NCBI RefSeq assembly: GCF_001484605.1
Contig: NZ_CP013747.1
Span: 744,001 to 808,000, forward strand
Source: Pseudarthrobacter sulfonivorans
Lineage (GTDB): Bacteria > Actinomycetota > Actinomycetes > Actinomycetales > Micrococcaceae
Length of the DNA stretch: 64,000 bases
Reading direction: 5' to 3'
Below are positions 44,026-52,229 of the stretch, piece after piece. The notes below the pieces were generated by a model that made no database searches, was not told the origin of the DNA, and saw only the letters and a program-made list of their open reading frames with translations. Position 1 is the stretch's first letter; each line of letters starts with the position of its first letter. A program made the translations under genes and the position numbers.

Positions 44026-44949
44026 TCAGACGCCCGCAACCAGTGCGAACAGCACAAATGCAACGGGACATGCGAAGACGATGGAGTCCAGGCGGTCCAT
44101 AACGCCCCCATGTCCGGGCAGGATGCTGCTCATGTCCTTGACCCCGAGTTCACGCTTGACCATCGACTCGGCCAGGTCTCCTGCGGTGGACGCTGCAACG
44201 ACGCCGACGGCGAGGATCACACCCACCCACCAGGGTTTGCCCAGCAGGAAAATGCTGGCAAGGACGCCGATCAGCATGGCCCCGGCAATGGAGCCGGCGA
44301 AGCCTTCCCATGATTTCTTGGGGCTGATCTTCGGGGCCATGGGGTGTTTGCCCAGCGATGCGCCCACGAGGTAGCCGAACGTGTCGTTCGAGACCACCAG
44401 CAGCAGCATCACGGCCACCTGCCAGGCCCCGGGCGGCACGGTTCCGCCAGGCCAGAGACCCATCGGGGTGGCGACGCCGACGGCGTGCAGCGGCAACGTG
44501 GCGAAACTGATGAAGAACGGGACCCAGCCCAGCGTGAACACGCCGGCAAAGATGCTGTTCGCTGATCCGGCGGGGTTCTCCACTGAACGCCAGAGGAGGA
44601 CGGCCACGCAGCTCAGGAGCATGGCGAAAAGCAGGCTCTCAAGACCGCCGAGATAGGCGGCGAACGGCATGGCGACTGTACCCACCATGACCGGGACGAT
44701 GGGCATCCTGGTCCCGTTCGCCTCCAGGGCACGGAAGATTTCCCAGACTCCGAAGACCGCGAACCCGGTGGTAACAGCCACGAATCCGAGTGGAAGGAAA
44801 ACCAGGCCGCCCAGCACGCCGATCAGCATGGCCAGGCCCACCACAATGGCTGCCGGAAGATTCCGGCCGGCCTTGGGCGTCGGATTGCTCCGCAACTGTT
44901 TCCCCCTGGTGCGCGCCCTTTGGGTGGGGGCCTGCTCTGCCTGGCTCAT
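44026..44949 (-). CDS. cdsA: Phosphatidate cytidylyltransferase
   Basis: Makes CDP-diacylglycerol from phosphatidate and CTP, the precursor of all phospholipids here. A 307-residue membrane protein with about seven helices. The family signature lies near the C-terminus: SMVKRELGVKDMSSILPGHGGVMDRLDS, matching the CDS pattern with its KD and HGG...DR residues. The first 30 residues are a charged cytoplasmic leader. The ATG overlaps the frr stop (TGATG). Order rpsB-tsf-pyrH-frr-cdsA is conserved in actinobacteria. Confidence 0.96.
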   Translation of the reverse strand: MSQAEQAPTQRARTRGKQLRSNPTPKAGRNLPAAIVVGLAMLIGVLGGLVFLPLGFVAVTTGFAVFGVWEIFRALEANGTRMPIVPVMVGTVAMPFAAYLGGLESLLFAMLLSCVAVLLWRSVENPAGSANSIFAGVFTLGWVPFFISFATLPLHAVGVATPMGLWPGGTVPPGAWQVAVMLLLVVSNDTFGYLVGASLGKHPMAPKISPKKSWEGFAGSIAGAMLIGVLASIFLLGKPWWVGVILAVGVVAASTAGDLAESMVKRELGVKDMSSILPGHGGVMDRLDSIVFACPVAFVLFALVAGV

Positions 44950-45506
44950 CAGACTTCGAGCAGCTCTGCTTCCTTGCGCTTGAGCAGCTCGTCGATGCCG
45001 TCCACGTGCGATTTGGTCAGGCCATCCAGTTCCTTTTCGGCGCGGCTGCCTTCGTCCTCGCCGGCTTCGCCGTCTTTGACGAGCTTGTCCAGCGTTTCCT
45101 TGGCCTTGCGCCGGATGTTGCGGATGGAGATCTTCGCGTCCTCGCCCTTGGTCTTGACGATCTTGACGTATTCCTTGCGGCGTTCCTGGGTCAGGTCCGG
45201 GATGGTGATCCTGATGACGTTGCCGTCGTTGGAGGGGTTGGCGCCCACCTCGGAATCACTCAGGGCCCGCTCGATGTCGCGCAGTGCGGTCTTATCGAAC
45301 GGCGTGATGAGGATGGTGCGCGCGTCCGGAATGGCGAAGGAGGCAAGCTGCTGCAGCGGGGTGGGCGAACCGTAGTAGTCCACCAGGACCTTGTTGTAAA
45401 GGCCCGGGTTTGCCCGTCCGGTGCGGATCGAGGCGAAGTCTTCCTTGGCTACCTCTACCGCCTTGTCCATCTTCTCTTCGGCTTCGAGCAAGGTTTCTTC
45501 GATCAC
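44949..45506 (-). CDS. frr: Ribosome recycling factor
   Basis: Dissociates ribosomes from mRNA after termination, with EF-G. The 185-residue protein has the canonical features: [94 protein letters not shown] and the C-terminal helix [28 protein letters not shown], here quoted in parts. Its stop overlaps cdsA. A hairpin lies between it and pyrH. Confidence 0.97.
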   Translation of the reverse strand: MIEETLLEAEEKMDKAVEVAKEDFASIRTGRANPGLYNKVLVDYYGSPTPLQQLASFAIPDARTILITPFDKTALRDIERALSDSEVGANPSNDGNVIRITIPDLTQERRKEYVKIVKTKGEDAKISIRNIRRKAKETLDKLVKDGEAGEDEGSRAEKELDGLTKSHVDGIDELLKRKEAELLEV

Positions 45507-45573
45507 TGTCTCTCCTCAGAAATCAGTGCAGTCCGGGTACCGGTTCCCTGCACAATCTTGGTTCATGGTTCCT

Positions 45574-45607
45574 GGTTCCATTGTTGCCCGGTTGCGGGCA
45601 TGGAACC
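45574..45607 (-). terminator. Hairpin in the pyrH-frr gap
   Basis: Outer arms GGTTCCAT and ATGGAACC enclose inner arms GCCCG and CGGGC around GTTG. It lies in the 125-base gap between pyrH and frr. Without a clear U-tract it may be a partial terminator or an mRNA processing or stability element. Confidence 0.5.
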
Positions 45608-45631
45608 GTGCTCAGATCATCCTAGCTGCAG

Positions 45632-46369
45632 CTACGGGGTCACCAGGGTACCGAGCTTTTCGCCCAGGATGGCGCGGGTGACGTTCCCTTCGCCTTCCAT
45701 CCCGAAAACCACCATGGACAGGTTGTTGTCCTTGCACATGGTCATTGCGGTCTGGTCCATGACCCTGATGTCGCGGCGCAGGGCGTCGTCGTAGCTCAGC
45801 GTGTCCAGCTTCTCGGCAGTGGGGTCCTTCTTGGGATCCGCGGTGTAGACGGCGTCCACGCCGCTCTTGGCCATCAGGACGACGTCCGCGTGGACCTCCA
45901 GGGCGCGCTGGGCGGCCACTGTGTCCGTGGAGAAGTACGGCAGGCCGGCTCCGGCGCCGAAGATGACCACGCGGCCCTTTTCCATGTGGCGGATGGCCCG
46001 GCGGGGAATGTACGCCTCGGCGACTTGCCCCATGGTGATGGCGCTCTGGACGCGGGTTTCAACGCCGGCCTGCTCCAGGAAGTCCTGCAGTGCCAGGCAG
46101 TTCATGACCGTGCCGAGCATGCCCATGTAGTCGGCGCGCGAGCGGTCCATGCCGCTCTGGGACAGTTCCGCGCCGCGGAAGAAGTTGCCGCCGCCGACGA
46201 CGATGGCAACTTCAACTTCCGGGACCGCTGCGGCGATCTGCTTGGCGACGTCGCGCACGGTGTCGGGATCAACGCCCAGCTTGCCGCCGCCGAAGACCTC
46301 GCCCGACAACTTCAGGAGGACGCGGCGCCTGCTTTTCTCTGGCTGGCTTGAAGAATTGACGGCTTCCAT
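45632..46369 (-). CDS. pyrH: UMP kinase
   Basis: Phosphorylates UMP to UDP; bacterial type, amino acid kinase family. The 245-residue protein shows [88 protein letters not shown] and [27 protein letters not shown]. It is standard in length. It lies between tsf and frr on the same strand. Confidence 0.97.
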   Translation of the reverse strand: MEAVNSSSQPEKSRRRVLLKLSGEVFGGGKLGVDPDTVRDVAKQIAAAVPEVEVAIVVGGGNFFRGAELSQSGMDRSRADYMGMLGTVMNCLALQDFLEQAGVETRVQSAITMGQVAEAYIPRRAIRHMEKGRVVIFGAGAGLPYFSTDTVAAQRALEVHADVVLMAKSGVDAVYTADPKKDPTAEKLDTLSYDDALRRDIRVMDQTAMTMCKDNNLSMVVFGMEGEGNVTRAILGEKLGTLVTP

Positions 46370-46451
46370 GGGTGCCTTCCCGTTGGTGAACTCTGAAAAA
46401 GGTTATCGTGCCGGGTGGCCAAAGGTCTCATCGGACGTTTAGCCGGTGCAT

Positions 46452-46488
46452 GCAAAAGGGGCGGCCACCGAAGTGGCCACCCCTTTGC
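46452..46488 (-). terminator. Intrinsic terminator after tsf
   Basis: A stem of GCAAAAGGGGCGGCCAC against GTGGCCACCCCTTTGC with a CGAA loop starts about 9 bases after the tsf stop, and its minus-strand 3' side ends in a T-rich run. Confidence 0.8.
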
Positions 46489-46496
46489 GGATTCGA

Positions 46497-47333
46497 CTAG
46501 GAGCCGACGCGGAAACGTGCGAAGGACGTGCCCTTGACGCCGGCCTCTTCGAGGACCTGCGCCACAGACTTCTTGGCGTCCTTGGCGAAAGCCTGGTCAA
46601 CCAGGACCTCACCCTTGTAGAAGCCCGTAACGCGGCCTTCCACAATCTTGGACATTGCAGCCTCCGGCTTGCCTTCAGCCTTGGCGGTCTCTTCGGCAAT
46701 GCGACGCTCGGACTCGACCAGGTCGGACGGAACGTCTTCGCGGGTCAGGTAGTTCGGGGACATCGCTGCGATGTGCACTGCAACGTCGTGTGCGGCGGTG
46801 GCAGCGGCTTCGCCTTCACCGTCAACAGCGAACAGGACGCCGACCTGGGCCGGGAGATCCTTGGACGTCTTGTGCAGGTAAGCGTCAACAGTGCCGCCCT
46901 CAATGCGGGACAGCTTGCGGACAACAACCTTTTCGCCGAGGATTGCGCCTTCTTCGACGACAACCTCGGACAGCGGCTTGCCGTCGACTTCGATGGCCAG
47001 GAGGGTGTCGAGGTCGGCAGCGCCGGACTCCACAGCCACGGCCAGGACCTTGTCGGCCAGCTGGATGAACTTGTCAGCCTTGGCGACGAAGTCGGTCTCG
47101 CAGTTGACCTCGATCATCACGCCGACGCCGTTGCTGACCTTTGCGGCCACCAGGCCTTCAGCGGTGGAGCGGCCTTCGCGCTTGGTAGCGCCCTTGAGGC
47201 CCTTGATGCGGATGATCTCGATGGCCTTTTCGGCGTCACCGTTGGCTTCGTCAAGAGCCTTCTTGACATCCATCATGCCGGCGCCGGTGCGCTCGCGCAG
47301 AGCCTTGATATCAGCGGCAGTGTAGTTCGCCAT
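46497..47333 (-). CDS. tsf: Elongation factor Ts
   Basis: Nucleotide-exchange factor for EF-Tu. The 278-residue protein begins MANYTAADIKALRERTGAGMMDVKKAL, the near-universal UBA-like start of EF-Ts, then has GLVAAKVSNGVGVMIEVNCETDFVAK, the core TDFV motif, and a final KSVAQVLEEAGVKGTSFARFRVGS. It follows rpsB on the minus strand across a 129-base gap that holds two strong hairpins, and is followed by a terminator before pyrH. Confidence 0.97.
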   Translation of the reverse strand: MANYTAADIKALRERTGAGMMDVKKALDEANGDAEKAIEIIRIKGLKGATKREGRSTAEGLVAAKVSNGVGVMIEVNCETDFVAKADKFIQLADKVLAVAVESGAADLDTLLAIEVDGKPLSEVVVEEGAILGEKVVVRKLSRIEGGTVDAYLHKTSKDLPAQVGVLFAVDGEGEAAATAAHDVAVHIAAMSPNYLTREDVPSDLVESERRIAEETAKAEGKPEAAMSKIVEGRVTGFYKGEVLVDQAFAKDAKKSVAQVLEEAGVKGTSFARFRVGS

Positions 47334-47374
47334 GTGAACCCCTCTGTCTAGAAAATGTATGTGGTGTACGGACC

Positions 47375-47413
47375 GACAGGACAGCGGCTCACCGGGTGAG
47401 CCGCCATCCTGTC
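47375..47413 (-). terminator. First hairpin between rpsB and tsf
   Basis: Arms of 18 bases, GACAGGACAGCGGCTCAC and GTGAGCCGCCATCCTGTC, pair except for two internal mismatches, with a 3-base loop. It lies closer to tsf. It may attenuate transcription from rpsB into tsf. Confidence 0.6.
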
Positions 47414-47418
47414 AGGTG

Positions 47419-47444
47419 CTCCGGCGCTGCAGGCAGCGCCGGAG
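47419..47444 (-). terminator. Second hairpin between rpsB and tsf
   Basis: A perfect stem CTCCGGCGCTGC/GCAGCGCCGGAG around a short loop follows the rpsB stop by about 19 bases. No long U-tract is present on the minus-strand side, so partial termination or 3' end protection of the rpsB message is plausible. Confidence 0.6.
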
Positions 47445-47462
47445 AATCCGGATCTACTAGTG

Positions 47463-48365
47463 TTACTTGTCAGCGTCGGCGGCGGGAGCCTCGGCAGCAG
47501 CCGGAGCTTCCTCGGCAACCGGAGCAGCTTCTTCGGCTGCCGGAGCGGCAGCTTCTTCAGCAGCCGGAGCAGCCTCAGCGGCAGGTGCTTCTTCAGTCTT
47601 GCTGCCTTCGAGGAGTTCGCGCTCCCACTCAGCCAGCGGCTCTTCCGGAGCTTCCGTGGTGCCCGTGGCGCGGTTGTGGCGGGCGATGAGGCCCTCAGCA
47701 ACGGCGTCGGCGACAACGCGGGTCAACAGGTTCACGGAGCGGATGGCGTCGTCGTTGCCCGGGATCGGGAAGTCGACTTCGTCAGGATCGCAGTTGGTGT
47801 CCAGGATGGCCACAACCGGGATGTTCAGCTTCTTGGCTTCGTCAACGGCCAGGTGTTCCTTCTTGGTGTCCACGATCCAGAGCACGGAAGGTGCCTTGGT
47901 CAGGTTGCGGATACCGCCGAGGTTGGTTTCCAGCTTGGTGAGTTCACGGCGAAGGAGCAGCAGTTCCTTCTTGGTGTACGCGGAACCGGCGACGTCGTCG
48001 AAGTCGATCTCTTCCAGTTCCTTCATGCGCTGGATGCGCTTGGAAACGGTCTGGAAGTTGGTCAGCATACCGCCGAGCCAGCGCTGGTTCACGTAAGGCT
48101 GTCCAACACGGGTAGCCTGCTCAGCGATGGATTCCTGGGCCTGCTTCTTGGTGCCGACGAAGAGTACGGTGCCGCCGTGTGCAACGGTGGCCTTTACGAA
48201 CTCGTAAGCACGGTCGATGTAGGACAGCGACTGCTGAAGGTCAATGATGTAGATGCCGTTGCGCTCCGTGAAGATGAATCGCTTCATCTTCGGGTTCCAA
48301 CGGCGGGTCTGGTGTCCAAAGTGGACGCCGCTGTCAAGCAGCTGGCGCATAGTTACGACGGGCAT
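47463..48365 (-). CDS. rpsB: 30S ribosomal protein S2
   Basis: S2 of the small subunit. The core (residues 1-235) has [44 protein letters not shown] in its conserved start and [48 protein letters not shown] 65-residue Ala/Glu/Pro-rich tail ([19 protein letters not shown]) extends the protein to 300 residues, as in other Arthrobacter-like bacteria. GGAAGGAG lies seven bases before the ATG. It opens the rpsB-tsf-pyrH-frr-cdsA cluster. Confidence 0.97.
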   Translation of the reverse strand: MPVVTMRQLLDSGVHFGHQTRRWNPKMKRFIFTERNGIYIIDLQQSLSYIDRAYEFVKATVAHGGTVLFVGTKKQAQESIAEQATRVGQPYVNQRWLGGMLTNFQTVSKRIQRMKELEEIDFDDVAGSAYTKKELLLLRRELTKLETNLGGIRNLTKAPSVLWIVDTKKEHLAVDEAKKLNIPVVAILDTNCDPDEVDFPIPGNDDAIRSVNLLTRVVADAVAEGLIARHNRATGTTEAPEEPLAEWERELLEGSKTEEAPAAEAAPAAEEAAAPAAEEAAPVAEEAPAAAEAPAADADK

Positions 48366-48768
48366 GCCGGCGCTCCTTCCGGCAGGTCATTCATGAGAGA
48401 GCCTTTCAGGCCCTCTTACCCTGCCAATAGTTGACGGTTAATTAGCGTGGCCCAAGGCGGGCCGTGCTCCTGGCATCCATTGCGACTCTTATCAGGACCG
48501 CGAGGCCCTGACCGCAAGAGACACAATCCTCCTCATACAAAGCCGGGGCTTCAGATTTGGAGGGCTGGATACGCGTAGTCAGTTGCTGCTCCCCCGCATT
48601 CCTGAATGAGGCGTGCCGACGCAAGCGTTGAGGGCACAGCAAACTGCTCCATCAAGTGTACAACAGGAGCCAATAGCCGAAGGACAACCCGAGGGCCTTC
48701 GACGGGCGTTTTCCACATGGCCAAAGTGCGCACTCCCGCTGAGGGATCCGGCACGCAAAGCTGGGCTT
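48366..48768. other. 403-base gap between rpsB and the M23-like gene
   Basis: I find no gene, repeat or structured element that I can support. It must contain the rpsB promoter on the minus strand; one weak candidate has TTGCGG (complement of 48512-48517) and TGATAA (complement of 48489-48494), 17 bases apart. The plus-strand frame that crosses it into the M23-like gene has no signal sequence before 48769. Confidence 0.4.
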
Positions 48769-49266
48769 ATGAAAGCAATAGTTGCCCTCGCGGCAGTGCT
48801 CTTACTGCCCGTCGCGGCGGCTCCAGCGGATACAGCGCCGCGCGCTTCCTGGGAGTGGCCGCTATCCCCCAGGCCCGCGGTGCTGCGCGCCTTTGACCCG
48901 CCGGACAAACCGTGGATGAGCGGGCACCGTGGCGTGGACCTCGAGGCAACGCACGACGGCGTCCCGGTCACCTCGCCGGAGTCCGGCACCGTCAGTTTCG
49001 CGGGAGTAGTGGTGGACCGCCCCGTGATCACCATCGATCACGGGGGCGGTCTCCGCAGCAGTTTTGAGCCAGTCGAAAGCCCGCTCACGGCCGGGGCCGT
49101 GGTGGCGAAGGGCGAGATGATCGGAACGCTGCAACCCGGGCACTGCGGCGCTCTTGCCTGCGTCCATTGGGGCGTCAGGCAGGGGGACACCTACGTCAAT
49201 CCGCTGGAATTCGTCACCGACCTCCGCCCGTCCATCCTGCTGCCCCTGGGGCTGGACACTGGCTGA
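48769..49266 (+). CDS. Secreted M23/LytM-like protein with altered active site
   Basis: A 165-residue exported protein. A signal peptide (KAIVALAAVLLLPVAAAPADTA) is followed by an M23 domain. The zinc-binding HxxxD is present (HRGVDLEA), as is the DHGGGLRSSFEPV strand. The usual HxH near the end reads ACVHWGVRQGDTYVNPLEF: the zinc-ligand histidine is kept, but the first, catalytic histidine is Cys. This Cys-Val/Leu-His-Trp form recurs in actinobacterial proteins, so it may be a non-catalytic LytM factor that activates amidases. ATG 48769 is the first start giving a signal peptide. Confidence 0.8.
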   Translation: MKAIVALAAVLLLPVAAAPADTAPRASWEWPLSPRPAVLRAFDPPDKPWMSGHRGVDLEATHDGVPVTSPESGTVSFAGVVVDRPVITIDHGGGLRSSFEPVESPLTAGAVVAKGEMIGTLQPGHCGALACVHWGVRQGDTYVNPLEFVTDLRPSILLPLGLDTG

Positions 49267-49275
49267 CCGCCGAGC

Positions 49276-49313
49276 GCTGACGGCTGACGGCTGACGGCTG
49301 ACGGCTGACGGCT
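49276..49313. repeat. 7-bp tandem repeat (GCTGACG, 5.4 copies)
   Basis: Five perfect copies of GCTGACG occupy 49276-49310 and a partial GCT follows. The array fills the gap between the convergent ends of the M23-like gene and the acyl-CoA dehydrogenase and abuts the latter's stop codon at 49314. It has the form of a slippage-prone microsatellite. Confidence 0.9.
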
Positions 49314-50504
49314 CTAGACGATCGCCGAGATCCCGGTGATGGCTCGGCCGGTCACGAGGGTGTTGATCTCGTGGGTTCCCTCATACGAGTAGATGGCTTC
49401 AGCGTCGGCAAAGATCTTGGCCATCTCGAAGTCGGTCACGATGCCGTTGCCGCCCAGGAGGCTACGGCCGATCGCCACGCTCTCGCGCATCCGGGCGGTG
49501 GTAAATGCCTTGGCCAGGGCGGACTGTTCATCCTTGGCCTGGCCGGCATCCTCCAGCTGGGAAAGCCGGACCATCATGCCCATGGAGCTCACGGCGTTCC
49601 CGAGGATCTGCACCAGTTGGCTTTGGACGAGCTGGAACGACGCGAGCGGGCGGCCGAACTGGTGGCGTTCCACGGCATAGCGGCGGGCCACGTCAAAGGC
49701 TGCCAGCTGCTGTCCGACTGCCTGCCAGCCGACGGACAGCCGCGTGACCTTCAAGACCTTGTTGGTGTCGCGGAAGCTGTTGGCGCCCGCCAGCTTGAAG
49801 AAGTCCGGAACCACCACGTTCTCCAGGACGATGTCTGCGTTCTGGACGGTCCGAAGGGAGATCTTGTTTTCAATCTTGGTGGCGCTGAAGCCGGGCAGCG
49901 CCGTATCCACGAGGAAACCCTTGACCTGGTTGTCGGCGAGGTCCCGGGCGTAGACGACCACCCAATCCGAGAAAGTAGCGTTGCCGATCCAGCGCTTGGC
50001 GCCATTGAGGATCCACGTGTCGCCGTTTCGCTGTGCTGTGGTGCGCGTGCCGCCGGCTACGTCGGAACCTCCCAGCGGCTCCGTAAGACCAAACGCGCCG
50101 ATCTTCTTCAGCGAATAGATATCCGGGAGCCAGGCGTCCTGCTGTTCCTGGGAGGCCAGGGCTTCGATGGAGCCGGCAAACAGTCCGTCGTGTACGCCCA
50201 TGAAGGTGGCGATGGAAGTATCGGCGCGCGTGGCCTCGGCATGGACCAGGCCGGCAAACAGGTTGGAGTAGCCCTGGCGCCTGACCGGACTCACCAGGTC
50301 GATTTCGGCCAGCTTGGGAATGAGCTCCATGGGGAACTCGCCGCGGTTCCAGCAGTCCACGGCAATGGGCCGGACTTCGCGGGCGAGGAAGCCCCGGATC
50401 TCGGCGAGCCGGTCCTGCTCCTTGGCGGTGAGAAGCTGCTCGAAGGCGAAGAAGTCGCCGTCGGCGTACGGAAGGTTGTTGATGTCAACAGAGGCTTTGG
50501 ACAT
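49314..50504 (-). CDS. Acyl-CoA dehydrogenase, glutaryl-CoA dehydrogenase-like
   Basis: A 396-residue flavoprotein. Motifs are IGAFGLTEPLGGSDVAGGTRTTAQRNGDTWILNGAKRWIGNATFSDWVVVYARD and the C-terminal SYEGTHEINTLVTGRAITGISA, where EGTH carries the catalytic glutamate. The WIGN and YEGTHEIN segments are typical of glutaryl-CoA dehydrogenases and close relatives, but without the Arg that fixes the dicarboxylate being identifiable by eye, other acyl-CoAs remain possible. ATG 50504 follows AGGGAACCAA. A palindrome GTTACTG/CAGTAAC lies 76 bases upstream. No pathway neighbours. Confidence 0.85.
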   Translation of the reverse strand: MSKASVDINNLPYADGDFFAFEQLLTAKEQDRLAEIRGFLAREVRPIAVDCWNRGEFPMELIPKLAEIDLVSPVRRQGYSNLFAGLVHAEATRADTSIATFMGVHDGLFAGSIEALASQEQQDAWLPDIYSLKKIGAFGLTEPLGGSDVAGGTRTTAQRNGDTWILNGAKRWIGNATFSDWVVVYARDLADNQVKGFLVDTALPGFSATKIENKISLRTVQNADIVLENVVVPDFFKLAGANSFRDTNKVLKVTRLSVGWQAVGQQLAAFDVARRYAVERHQFGRPLASFQLVQSQLVQILGNAVSSMGMMVRLSQLEDAGQAKDEQSALAKAFTTARMRESVAIGRSLLGGNGIVTDFEMAKIFADAEAIYSYEGTHEINTLVTGRAITGISAIV

Positions 50505-50579
50505 TTGGTTCCCTCGCAAGATCAGCAGCGCGGACAGGCCAGCCATGGCAGGACAGGCCGGGACTCAGCGGCACGGTAA

Positions 50580-50595
50580 GTTACTGGTCAGTAAC
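50580..50595. promoter_or_regulatory. Palindromic operator upstream of the acyl-CoA dehydrogenase
   Basis: GTTACTG-GT-CAGTAAC is a perfect 16-base palindrome, 76-91 bases before ATG 50504. The TTACT...AGTAA form resembles sites of TetR-type acyl-CoA-responsive repressors in actinobacteria. No such regulator is adjacent, so it would be controlled from elsewhere. Confidence 0.6.
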
Positions 50596-50623
50596 ATACC
50601 GCAGATTGCGGGAAAACGAAAGA

Positions 50624-50657
50624 AACCGCGGCCGACGATCTCTCGTCAGCCGCGGTT
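50624..50657 (-). terminator. Terminator of the CAU tRNA
   Basis: A stem of about 15 bp with one mismatch, AACCGCGGCCGACGA against its complement ending CCGCGGTT, lies 33 bases after the tRNA. On the minus strand it is followed by TTTCTTTCGTTTT. Confidence 0.8.
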
Positions 50658-50692
50658 CCACGATGGTTTGGTTCCTGCGGTGTCGTGCTTGG

Positions 50693-50766
50693 TAGGGCTA
50701 CTCGGACTTGAACCGAGGACCTTAGGATTATGAGTCCCGCGCTCTAACCAGCTGAGCTATAGCCCC
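50693..50766 (-). tRNA. tRNA with CAU anticodon (tRNA-Ile2 or elongator tRNA-Met)
   Basis: The minus strand folds as a complete 74-base tRNA. The acceptor stem is GGGGCTA/TAGCCCT, the D arm is GCTC...GAGC, the anticodon loop is CTCATAA, and the T arm contains GGTTCAAGTCC. CCA is encoded at 50690-50692. CAU serves elongator Met or, after lysidine modification, the minor Ile AUA tRNA. It is not the initiator, which lacks this acceptor pairing and has three GC pairs in the anticodon stem. Position 27-43 of the anticodon stem is a C-A mismatch. I cannot decide between Ile2 and Met by eye. Confidence 0.9.
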
Positions 50767-50907
50767 CTGCCCTTGCCGGCGTGGTCCGCGGAGGACTTCG
50801 GCTTCAGCAGGGCAAAAACACTCTAGCAAACAGTGGCGGGCATCAGGACCACGCAGTTAGGGCGCCGGGGTCCGGGCAGGCTGGAGCGGGCCACTGCGAG
50901 ACCAGTG

Positions 50908-52104
50908 TCAGAGGGCTTTGTCGTCGTAGCTTGCACCCCGGTAGAGGTCCTCGAAGGTCTGCAGTGTGCCCTCGATGCTGTGCGGTTCCACCATCCGCCG
51001 GCTTGCCTGGCCCATTGCCGCCCGTTCCTCGGCTGGCAGCTGGAGGATCCGCGTGATCTTGGCTGCGAGGTCGTCGCTGTCGTTGGGTGTGAACAGATAG
51101 CCGTTCTCGCCGTCGCGCACCAGGTGCGGCAGAGCCATGGCATCCGCCAACAGGACGGGCGTGGAGGCAGACATCGCCTCAAGGGTCACCAGGGACTGAA
51201 GCTCGGCGGTCCCTGGCATGCAGAAAAGATCCGCCTTGATGTAGGCCTCCCGGAGGTCCTCATCGCTGGCCAGTCCCAGGAATTTCACCCGCTCCCCCAG
51301 TCCGAGCCGTTCCGCATGCGCTTCAAGAGCCGCGCGGACTTCGCCGCCGCCCACAATTTCCAGGTGGACGTTGAGCTCTGCGGGCGTCTTGGACACGGCA
51401 TTGATGAGCACGTCCACGTGCTTTTCCTCGGCCAGGCGCCCCACAAACACCACTGTTGGGTGGGCGTTTGGTTCGATCACTTCGCCGGGCTGCAGCTCAT
51501 AGGCTGCGGAGTCAATGCCGTTGGAGAGTGGCAGTACCTTGTGCAGGAAAGCGTGCTGGTGCATGGCCTTGGCGGCCAGGGGTGTGGGCGTGGTGACGAC
51601 GTCGGCCTGCCCCATGACCTTGCCCATGTCCTTCCAGGAGATCTTGCCGATGATGTCCTTGAACCACTGCGGGAACGGCAGGAACGGGTTCAGGTTCTCC
51701 GGCATGAAGTGGTTGGTGGCCACGATCCTGATGCCCCGCTTCGCCGCTTCGTAGAGGACGTGCTCGCCGATCATGTAGTGGCTTTGGATGTGCACCACAT
51801 CGGGCTTGATCCGATCGAAAAGGAGGCCGATCTCCTTCTTGATTTCCCAAGGGAAGCAGATACGGAAGTACTCGTGGGTGAAGACCCCGTGGGAACGGAG
51901 CCGGTGCACGGTGGCCTCGGAGCGGAACTCGGTGAAGCTCGCGCCGTCGTCCGCACGGCAAGCCAGCACATGCACGTTGTGGCCGCGTCCGCTCATGCCG
52001 TTGGCCAGACGGTAGCTGAACTGCGCGGCCCCGTTGATGTGGGGCGGGTACGTATCCGCGGCAATCAGGATGGTCAGGGGAGGCTGGTCAGAGGGCGTTG
52101 TCAC
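50908..52104 (-). CDS. GT4 family glycosyltransferase (PimA/MshA-like)
   Basis: A 398-residue retaining glycosyltransferase with the GT-B fold. The N-terminal domain has ILIAADTYPPHINGAAQFSYRLANGMSGRGHNVHVLAC and a substrate region THEYFRICFPWEIKKEI. The C-terminal nucleotide-sugar domain has VVFVGRLAEEKHVDVLINAV, GGGEVRAALEAHAERLGL and the EX7E motif in PGTAELQSLVTLEAMSASTPVL. Similar enzymes mannosylate phospholipids or build glycolipids. It follows a CDP-alcohol phosphatidyltransferase and a DMT transporter on the same strand, which hints at lipid glycosylation. Acceptor and sugar unknown. Confidence 0.88.
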   Translation of the reverse strand: MTTPSDQPPLTILIAADTYPPHINGAAQFSYRLANGMSGRGHNVHVLACRADDGASFTEFRSEATVHRLRSHGVFTHEYFRICFPWEIKKEIGLLFDRIKPDVVHIQSHYMIGEHVLYEAAKRGIRIVATNHFMPENLNPFLPFPQWFKDIIGKISWKDMGKVMGQADVVTTPTPLAAKAMHQHAFLHKVLPLSNGIDSAAYELQPGEVIEPNAHPTVVFVGRLAEEKHVDVLINAVSKTPAELNVHLEIVGGGEVRAALEAHAERLGLGERVKFLGLASDEDLREAYIKADLFCMPGTAELQSLVTLEAMSASTPVLLADAMALPHLVRDGENGYLFTPNDSDDLAAKITRILQLPAEERAAMGQASRRMVEPHSIEGTLQTFEDLYRGASYDDKAL

Positions 52105-52229
52105 GTGAAGAGCTCCTGAAGGTCACGGCACGGGCAGCTGTCGCTGGCCGCACCGGTTGGCCGCCGGCACGGTAGCGCGGGGCCTCTTGGAATCGGCTGG
52201 TCATGAAAGTGCGCGAGTTGGGTAACAAG

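Noticed and set aside
49371..50579. A 402-codon plus-strand frame opposite the acyl-CoA dehydrogenase
   Set aside because: No domain or start signal; it is explained by codon bias of the opposite gene.
50693..50766. Initiator tRNA-fMet
   Set aside because: The acceptor stem pairs at position 1-72 and the anticodon stem lacks the three GC pairs of the initiator.
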